A stretch of DNA of 21,660 nt, taken from positions 1 to 21,660 of the forward strand of contig JAUZEU010000349.1 of NCBI GenBank assembly GCA_030838885.1, given 5' to 3'. A program made the translations under genes and the position numbers. This document shows, piece by piece, positions 16,801 through 21,660 of the stretch; the first letter of the stretch is position 1; each line of letters begins with the position of its first letter. A model generated the notes under the pieces. That model did no database searches, was not told the origin of the DNA, and worked only from the letters and a program-made list of their open reading frames with translations. The DNA is from Bryobacterales bacterium (GTDB lineage Bacteria; Acidobacteriota; Terriglobia; Bryobacterales; Bryobacteraceae).

Positions 16801-18200
16801 TGATCGCCCGAACGCCGCACCAGGCCACCGATCGCATACGTCACACCTAATTCCCGACCCGCTGTTTGCAAATCGCACTGTCGACCGGCGTACTTAAACA
16901 CCGAACTGGTCGGCCGGACCACCAGCCGCTTCATGCCGTTCAGTTTCGTAATGAGGGCATCAGCGAGGCCGAGCCCCAGGTATTCGTCGCCATCCCGTTC
17001 ACCACGCAGCAACTGGAACGGCAGCACAGCCAGTGACTTTAATGCTCCGGAGTCGTCCTCATGGGTTGCGGGTGCCACCGGTGACGAGCCGACCGCCGCG
17101 GCCGCAAAGGCAGTTGCCGGAGTGTCATAAGCGCGCTGAACGCGCTTCAGAGCAGCCCTCATCTCCGCGGCGGATTGAAAGCGGACCTCACGATCCTTTT
17201 CAAGTCCGGTCATGATCATACGTTCCAGATCTTCGGTTATAGCCGCGTTCAGCTGTGAAGGAGCGAGAGGCGTTTGGTTGAGCAGAGCTCCGAACACGAC
17301 GGCACTGCTGCTGCCTCTGAAGGGCTGCACGCCCGTCGCCATTTCATACAGCACGACGGCAAACGAGAACAGGTCGGTACGAGGGTCAAGTTCTTCGGCG
17401 CGAGCCTGCTCAGGGGACATGTAAGCAACCGTGCCCATCGCCGCGCCGGCCACCGTACGAAATTCGCTGGCGGTCGGTTCACAGGAATCCCCGACGAGGC
17501 TCGCGCGTTTGGCGAGGCCGAAGTCCATCACTTTGAGCGGGCCGGAGCGGGTGACGAAGAGATTCGCTGGCTTGATATCCCGGTGGAAAATGCCCTTCGA
17601 GTGCGCAACTTCCAGTGCGGTGGCGATCTGGATTCCGAAGTCGACAATTTCGCGGACAGGCAGCGGACGCCCGCAAATGTGGTCCCGCAGGGTTTTGCCT
17701 TCGAGGAGCTCCATCGTGAAGAACGGGCGACCCTGCCAGTATCCGATGTCGTACAGGTGGCAGATATTCGGATGACTGAAAGCCGAGACGGCGCGAACTT
17801 CCTGTTCGAAACGCCTCATCTGCCCTTCGTTCGCGGGTATGGAAGAGGAAAGGATCTTCAGGGCCACATCGCGCCCGAGGCGTTTGTCTCTGGCCCGGTA
17901 TACCTCGCCCATGCCACCGGATCCGAGAAGCCACAGGATGTGATAGTGGTCTACCGACACTCCAGCCAGTTCGCCGGTATTCGCGTTGCTGACTTCATCG
18001 GCGACTGCCTTAGCCTGAAAAGCCGGAGTGCCCAGGAATTCTTCGGAGCTTTCATGGGAGTGGAGCAGCGACTCCACTTCTTCGCGCAGGGCGGGGTCAT
18101 CCGAACACAACTCGGAGAGCACCTGGCCACGAGAACCTGCCTCGTGATCGAGGGCTGCGTGAAAAACGGATTGAACCTGTTTCCAGCGGTCAGGGGACAT
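13842..18200 (-). CDS. Giant membrane Ser/Thr protein kinase with TolB-N/FlgO-like, TPR and WD40-like repeats
   Basis: This is a 1452-residue Hanks-type kinase. Kinase domain, about 86-350: glycine loop GSGGMGEV (93-100), K115, HRDIKPAN (206-213), DFG (227-229), and YMSPEQ. Residues about 387-510 form a TolB-N/FlgO-like domain (LAVLPFQLL, GDEYLGLGLADALITKL). About 530-840 are TPR repeats. One transmembrane helix lies at about 876-898. About 905-1452 are PD40/TolB-type propeller repeats (DGQYVAYA, SPDGRYLAFHSNRSG, TPDGKFLVYH). A cytoplasmic kinase and TPR half is thus joined to a periplasmic sensor propeller. ATG at 18198-18200 was preferred over the adjacent TTG; no Shine-Dalgarno is visible. 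It follows the ECF sigma gene by 46 bp, which suggests one signalling operon. The substrate is unknown. Confidence 0.92.
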   Translation of the reverse strand: MSPDRWKQVQSVFHAALDHEAGSRGQVLSELCSDDPALREEVESLLHSHESSEEFLGTPAFQAKAVADEVSNANTGELAGVSVDHYHILWLLGSGGMGEVYRARDKRLGRDVALKILSSSIPANEGQMRRFEQEVRAVSAFSHPNICHLYDIGYWQGRPFFTMELLEGKTLRDHICGRPLPVREIVDFGIQIATALEVAHSKGIFHRDIKPANLFVTRSGPLKVMDFGLAKRASLVGDSCEPTASEFRTVAGAAMGTVAYMSPEQARAEELDPRTDLFSFAVVLYEMATGVQPFRGSSSAVVFGALLNQTPLAPSQLNAAITEDLERMIMTGLEKDREVRFQSAAEMRAALKRVQRAYDTPATAFAAAAVGSSPVAPATHEDDSGALKSLAVLPFQLLRGERDGDEYLGLGLADALITKLNGMKRLVVRPTSSVFKYAGRQCDLQTAGRELGVTYAIGGLVRRSGDQVRVTVQMVSVRTGEQVWAAQLDETFTSLISLEDSLARLAAEAIIPRLNAEERELLGKRDTDNPRAHESWLRGRYHWSTYTAEGMAQALLCFMDAIGKDPNYARAYAGVADYYNWAGTWNVLPPSESFAAAKEAASKALALDSALAETQTAYGYSIWNYDWDWREAERAFRRAIDLNESYAVSHTYLAFLLSAQGRHEEAMAQARRAASLDPFAPSVAACRCLVLFNAGHLDKAAEVGRKACSVSENNITVLLILAWVLSSMRLHSEAVSGARRALTISNDDPWANATLAAVLAASGEQTEARQLLAKLYARVENLPTSHYDLALIHYALGEHERALGCLEKSADERGWWIRFLPVDRRFESLRRHPRFAEIAERLSGPAGSHVPPREATSENWPPLRAQTAPRRFTGPAFLWAAVAILFVVMSSLGIYGVLSRKVPTPIFRAPQFTKITTSGNATAAAISADGQYVAYALDEGGKFSLWVRQVSIANGVRILPDSRAMYRGLTFSRDGSWIYYVAYDNNQITRGTLYRIPTLGGAPRRMAEHVSGAISLSPDSRREAFLRRDMSSGQDELIVGEVDGSQQTKIASRKHPRHFAYSSAPAWSPDGDVIAVASESTDAQGFYVELVGIRLKDGVQKSLSTHRWQSVDQVAWLPGKQGLLLVGRDQDSSFLQIWQITWPDGAPRRVTNDLNNYYGISLSGDSSALVSAQAQALSNIWILPPAGKPRRISTGYGRYFDLSLAGNSIVYASDASGNADIWSMDVNGESQHQLTSNAHRNYSPAASPDGRYLAFHSNRSGNWNIWRMNADGGDQKQLTTGAKDSNWPVWTPDGKFLVYHHIGSRGFQTIWKVPAEGGTPVQLSDHFATHPDVSPKDGTVACWYAEDPANPKWELAILPPDGGRPLKKFAFPDTTSVEGTLRWTPDGKGIAYVDFRGGVDNVWVQNIEGGPPRQVTDFNSDRIFSFDWSPKGELIYSQGLRTNDIVLITDAK

Positions 18201-18228
18201 CAAGAGATAATTTGTAAGTTTATTTTAT

Positions 18229-18241
18229 GCCCGATACGGGC
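18229..18241. other. Short perfect hairpin between the sigma factor and kinase genes
   Basis: GCCCG-ATA-CGGGC forms a 5-bp stem with a 3-nt loop in the 46-bp gap. On the minus strand it is followed by ATAAAATAAAC rather than a T-run, so it is not a classical terminator. It could mark RNA processing or partial attenuation. Confidence 0.25.
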
Positions 18242-18246
18242 TGACC

Positions 18247-18816
18247 CTAAGCCCCCCGGGTCAATTCGCGCTTCAGCCAGGCACGGGCGGCTGTCCAGTC
18301 ACGTTTGACCGTGGCGGGGGAGAGTTCCATCACCTCAGCGGTTTCTTCGAGGCTGAGACCAGCGAAGTAACGGAGTTCGACAACACGGCTCTGGCGCTGA
18401 TCGATCTCAGCGAGGCTGGTGAGTGCGTCGTCCAGCGCGACCACATCCAGGTCGGGACTCTGATGCACGCCGACAGCTTCGTCGACAGTGACTCTCGGGG
18501 CGGCCTCACCGCGTTTGTGGGTGTGGCGGGCGCGCGCATGATCCACCAGAATGCGGCGAATCATCTGCGCTGCAATCCCGTAGAAGTGGGAACGGTTTTG
18601 CCACGAAACGTCTTTCTGATCGACTAACCGCAGGTAGGCTTCGTGAACGAGCGCCGTGCTTTGAAGGGTGTGTCCAGGGCGTTCGCGGCGCAGATGACTA
18701 CGAGCGAGACGGCGCAATTCGTCATACACGAGCGGCGCCATTTCATCGAAGGCGTGCGGGTTCCCGTCTCTCCATTCGAGCAGGAGTCTGGTGACATCTC
18801 GTTGCGGCGTGGCCAC
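18247..18816 (-). CDS. ECF-type RNA polymerase sigma factor (Sigma70_ECF, TIGR02999-like)
   Basis: This 189-residue protein closely follows the Sigma70_ECF family frequent in Acidobacteria and Planctomycetes. Region 2 shows YDELRRLARSHLRRERPGHT (31-50), STALVHEAYLRLVD and the core-binding stretch MIRRILVDHARAR. Region 4 shows VVELRYFAGLSLEETAEVM (145-163) and a helix-turn-helix ATVKRDWTAARAWLKREL. It directs RNA polymerase to a specific promoter set. GTG at 18814-18816 fits the family start (ATPQRDVTRLL). The frame stays open to a TTG at 18969, but that would overlap the divergent gene and adds an arginine-rich, unconserved tail. No anti-sigma factor is adjacent; the downstream kinase is the probable control partner. 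Confidence 0.88.
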   Translation of the reverse strand: MATPQRDVTRLLLEWRDGNPHAFDEMAPLVYDELRRLARSHLRRERPGHTLQSTALVHEAYLRLVDQKDVSWQNRSHFYGIAAQMIRRILVDHARARHTHKRGEAAPRVTVDEAVGVHQSPDLDVVALDDALTSLAEIDQRQSRVVELRYFAGLSLEETAEVMELSPATVKRDWTAARAWLKRELTRGA

Positions 18817-18912
18817 ATAAGAATCTTCGCACTCCCGGGTGCTGCGGTTCCGTGCGCAATCGTCCGGATGACGTGCCCCGGCCGACGCTGCGGGGGACAA
18901 AATGAAGGCGTG

Positions 18913-20835
18913 ATGTGGGCGAGACGATCTGCCTTTGCGTCCGTTTTGGCGCTGGTTATTGTTGGACAAGCGGTTTGGGCCGATCCGCCTGGTGCGATAG
19001 TTCGCAGTAAGCTGCTGGTTCCGGCAGGGCTGCGGTCAGCGCCATTCGGCTCAGATCGCTTTGTGATGTTGCCGCCTGGCTTCGAAATGTCGCTTTGGTC
19101 CCGGCTTCCGGGAGCCCGCTTCATTGCAGTGGCAGTAAATGGGGATGTGTTCGTGTCGCAACCCTCGGCGGGGAGAGTGACGATCTTTCGGCCCGACCCT
19201 AACGGAGGTGTTCCGGCGAGCTTCGTTTATGCTTCCGGATTGCGGAATCCGCACGGACTTGCTTTCGATCAGCAGGAGGGCAGCACGTGGCTCTACGTCG
19301 CCGAGAGCCATCGGATCGATCGGTATTTATATAGTGCCGGGGATACTTCAGCGCCGCGCGCCCAGGTAGTTGTTTCCAATCTGCCGGACAACACTGCGCA
19401 GGGGTATGCGCATCCGCTGAAAAGTCTGGCGATCGGGCCCGACCACTCGCTGTATGTGGGAATCGGTTCCAGTTGCAATGCCTGCGTGCAAGACACGATT
19501 GCAACACCGGAGCGGGCATCGGTCTGGCGGTATAACGCTGACGGTTCGGGCGGTCAGTTGTTCGCGGCGGGGCTGCGGAATCCGGAGGGTCTGGCCTTTG
19601 TGCCGGGAACGGACTCGCTCTGGGCAGCAGTGAATAATCGCGATGAGCTTCCGTATCCGTTTCACGATGCAACCGGCCAGTACGGCAAACTCCTTCGGGC
19701 GTATGTGGATGACCATCCTCCTGAGCCGTTCACGGCAGTTCGGGAAGGCGGGAATTATGGATGGCCGTTTTGCAACCCGAACCCGGACACGCCGTCAGGA
19801 ACGGACAACATGCCGCTTGATCCAGACCCGGAGAATAATCGTGACAATCATGTGGATTGCTCCGCGATCGACCGCGTTTCGAAAGGCATTCAGGCGCACT
19901 CCGCACCGCTGGGGCTTACGTTTCTGCAGGGAAGTGGTTTCGCCGCGCCATGGCGTGAGGGCGCGGTTATCGCGTATCACGGTTCCTGGGACCGCTCGAC
20001 GCCGACCGGCTATAAGGTTGTGTGGTTTCCCTGGGATGCGCTGAAGCAGGTGCCTGGTACGGAGTCGGATCTTGTGACGGGATTTGAGGGTTGGGGTCGC
20101 CCTGTGGCGAGTGCGGTTATGTCGGATGGTTCGCTGTTAATTACCGACGATTCAGCCGGAGCGATATATCGTCTGAGATGGGCGCCTTCGGCGGTGAGTG
20201 CGGCGAACGGGTACCCGGTGATTGCGCCAGGTTCTTACGCGGCGGTTTATGGCTCGGGCTTGAGTGACGGTGTGGCGAGTGCCGGGCTGCCATATCCGGC
20301 TACGTTGGGCGGCGTTTCATTGACGGTGACCGATGCCGCGGGACGCGCTCTTCCGGCTTCCCTGGTTTATGTGTCACCTAACCAAATCAATTTCGTTTTG
20401 CCGGATGGATTGGCTGAGGGAAGCGCACATGTTGTGCTGCAGAGTGCGGCGGGTACGCGGGATCTCGGTTCCGCGGAGGTACGGAATGCGGCGCCTGGCC
20501 TGTTCAGTTTGAACGGCAGCGGCAGTGGAGAAGGTGCAGTTGTCGCACTGGATGGCGAGGGACATCAGGTGGGGCTTCCGGTCGATGTGAGTCAGGGGCC
20601 GGTTTATCTTTCGCTTTACGGTACCGGAATTCGAGGGACAGGGCTGGGCAATGTTCAGGTATTGATTGGAGATGGTTCGGTTCCGGCCATGTATGCCGGA
20701 CCACAGGGTACGCTTCCGGGGCTGGATCAGGTAAACGTGAGCTTGCCTGCATCGTTGGCGGGGGCTGGAGATGTGGATGTGCGGGTTTTGGTTGGTGGGG
20801 TTAGTTCGAATTCAGTTACGGTTCGGGTCCGGTGA
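18913..20835 (+). CDS. Exported PQQ-type sugar dehydrogenase-like propeller with Solibacter C-terminal domain
   Basis: This 640-residue protein has a signal peptide (1-23, cleavage near VWA-DP). Residues about 45-425 resemble the glucose/sorbosone dehydrogenase six-bladed propeller: LRNPHGLAFD (110-119), YAHPLKSLAIGPDHSLYVGIG, LRNPEGLAF (221-229), GGNYGWPFC, YHGSWDRSTPTGYKV, TDDSAGAIYRL. These enzymes oxidise aldoses or sorbosone with PQQ in the periplasm. Residues about 430-640 match the TIGR03437-type domain (PVIAPGSYAAVYGSGLS, VSPNQINFVLPDG, LSLYGTGIRG, GLDQVNVSLP). ATG at 18913 is preceded by GAAGG and begins the signal peptide. The frame is open from 18643, but that part is antisense to the sigma gene. 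Cofactor and substrate are not proven. Confidence 0.85.
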   Translation: MWARRSAFASVLALVIVGQAVWADPPGAIVRSKLLVPAGLRSAPFGSDRFVMLPPGFEMSLWSRLPGARFIAVAVNGDVFVSQPSAGRVTIFRPDPNGGVPASFVYASGLRNPHGLAFDQQEGSTWLYVAESHRIDRYLYSAGDTSAPRAQVVVSNLPDNTAQGYAHPLKSLAIGPDHSLYVGIGSSCNACVQDTIATPERASVWRYNADGSGGQLFAAGLRNPEGLAFVPGTDSLWAAVNNRDELPYPFHDATGQYGKLLRAYVDDHPPEPFTAVREGGNYGWPFCNPNPDTPSGTDNMPLDPDPENNRDNHVDCSAIDRVSKGIQAHSAPLGLTFLQGSGFAAPWREGAVIAYHGSWDRSTPTGYKVVWFPWDALKQVPGTESDLVTGFEGWGRPVASAVMSDGSLLITDDSAGAIYRLRWAPSAVSAANGYPVIAPGSYAAVYGSGLSDGVASAGLPYPATLGGVSLTVTDAAGRALPASLVYVSPNQINFVLPDGLAEGSAHVVLQSAAGTRDLGSAEVRNAAPGLFSLNGSGSGEGAVVALDGEGHQVGLPVDVSQGPVYLSLYGTGIRGTGLGNVQVLIGDGSVPAMYAGPQGTLPGLDQVNVSLPASLAGAGDVDVRVLVGGVSSNSVTVRVR

Positions 20836-20979
20836 TTCCGCTCGGAGTAAGAATGCAGTAGTATATGGGGTTTGATTCGCCTTGCCGGGACAAGTCTACA
20901 CTGACCGGGACCTGACACTTTCGGGCGAGCATATTAAGCGGGTTCAGTGATATTAAAGTTAATAACCAGGAAGCGCATC
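20836..20979. other. Non-coding gap between two propeller genes
   Basis: These 144 bp hold no supported gene and no clear terminator. The last 40 bp or so are AT-rich (ATATTAAG, TGATATTAAAGTTAATAA) and probably contain the promoter of the downstream gene, but no -35/-10 pair is convincing. Confidence 0.5.
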
Positions 20980-21660
20980 ATGAACATACATCAGCTGGCC
21001 GCCTGCGCGGCATGTTTCTTCGCAGTAGCTGTGGGGACCGGGCAGTTTCTGATGCGCGCCCAGGCGCCCGGAGCACCGCGCTCAGAGGCTAAGAAGGGTA
21101 ACAGCGAGTATCTTCGCGGCCCGTCGCAGAAAGAACTGATCTATGTCACCCTTCCGGGCACGCTGGAAGGGTCGCCCGATGCGAACGGCAACGGGATCGT
21201 AGTGCTGGATGCGAAGAACAACTACAACTTCGTGAAGCGGATTCCCACATGGAACGTGCCAGCCAGCCGGAATCCGGAACAGGTGGCGGGCGTGACGGCA
21301 AGCCCTGTTACGCAGATGATCTATGTGGCAGCGCGAGGGCGGCTGGGCGCAATTGATCTGGCCACCGAAAAGATGGTTTGGCAGAACACTTATGACGGGC
21401 AATGCTGCGAAAGGCCGCAGGTCAAACCGGATGGTTCGTCTCTCTATGTCGGTTCGGATCTCAAGGACTTTTGGTACGTGGTAAATCCGCGCACGGGTGA
21501 ACTGATTACCAAAGTCACATCACCGCAGAGTCCGAACGCCCATAACCTGAATCTCAGCGCGGATGGCAAGACGGCGTTCATGTCTCCGAACGGGAAAGTG
21601 ATGGCGATTGCGGACACCACGTCCCACAAGTTAACCAGGACGATTACCTTTCCTGACAAC
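20980..21660 (+). CDS. Exported YncE/YVTN-type beta-propeller protein, N-terminal part
   Basis: The gene is cut by the right edge; 227 codons are present with no stop. ATG at 20980 follows CAGGAAG at about 7 nt. Residues about 6-27 form a hydrophobic signal segment. Propeller-like repeats follow: LIYVTLPGTLEGSPDANGNG, MIYVAARGRLGAIDLATEKM, GSSLYVGSDLKDFWYVVNPRTGEL, DGKTAFMSPNGKVMAI. The pattern of 'D-x-x-T-x-K/E' blade ends matches YVTN/YncE surface propellers, which are structural or ligand-binding and not clearly enzymatic. A CC pair sits in DGQCCERPQ. It has the same orientation as the upstream dehydrogenase-like gene but 144 bp separate them, so co-transcription is uncertain. Confidence 0.75.
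   Translation, partial: MNIHQLAACAACFFAVAVGTGQFLMRAQAPGAPRSEAKKGNSEYLRGPSQKELIYVTLPGTLEGSPDANGNGIVVLDAKNNYNFVKRIPTWNVPASRNPEQVAGVTASPVTQMIYVAARGRLGAIDLATEKMVWQNTYDGQCCERPQVKPDGSSLYVGSDLKDFWYVVNPRTGELITKVTSPQSPNAHNLNLSADGKTAFMSPNGKVMAIADTTSHKLTRTITFPDN

Noticed and set aside
18846..18851. GGAACC on the minus strand upstream of the sigma gene as an ECF -35 box
   Set aside because: No matching -10 element at 16-17 bp spacing was found, so autoregulation cannot be supported.

Overview
The window looks like a chromosome segment of an acidobacterium close to Candidatus Solibacter / Bryobacterales. This is inferred from gene content. There is an Oar-like TonB receptor with a carboxypeptidase-regulatory N-terminus. 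There is an ECF sigma factor of the Sigma70_ECF type beside a giant Ser/Thr kinase with TPR and WD40-like repeats. A secreted beta-propeller enzyme carries a C-terminal domain that I recognise as the TIGR03437 'Solibacter C-terminal' type. The DNA is GC-rich and densely coding, and the longest gap between genes is about 213 bp (626-838). I saw no tRNA, rRNA, CRISPR array, IS element or integrase.

Layout. (1) 2-190, +: C-terminal end of a sialate O-acetylesterase-like protein, convergent with an OsmC-family peroxiredoxin (197-625, -). (2) 839-9604, -: a tight five-gene operon read right to left: TonB receptor, exported tandem metallo-beta-lactamase-fold protein, LacD-type aldolase, MFS transporter, PfkB sugar kinase. 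The last four genes are chained by three 4-bp stop/start overlaps. A GntR/LacI hybrid regulator (9743-10876, +) is divergent from it, and a 138-bp intergenic region holds promoters for both sides and a perfect palindrome. (3) 10975-13858, +: three secreted proteins in a row: PEGA-domain protein, ankyrin-repeat protein, and a protein with QW-like repeats and one CxxCH motif. (4) 13842-18816, -: ECF sigma factor followed by the 1452-residue Ser/Thr kinase, whose end overlaps the end of block 3 by 17 bp. (5) 18913-21660, +: Solibacter-type sugar-dehydrogenase-like propeller, then a second propeller protein cut by the window edge.

The most interesting unit is block 2 with its regulator. It has an outer-membrane receptor, an exported two-domain hydrolase, an inner-membrane carrier, a ketose-phosphate-type kinase and a bisphosphate aldolase. 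Together they form an apparently complete uptake-to-triose route for an unidentified small carbohydrate, under a sugar-sensing repressor, with no glycoside hydrolase and no isomerase. The kinase/aldolase pair resembles tagatose-6-phosphate catabolism and also the YihV/YihT pair of sulfoglycolysis; sequence alone does not settle the substrate.
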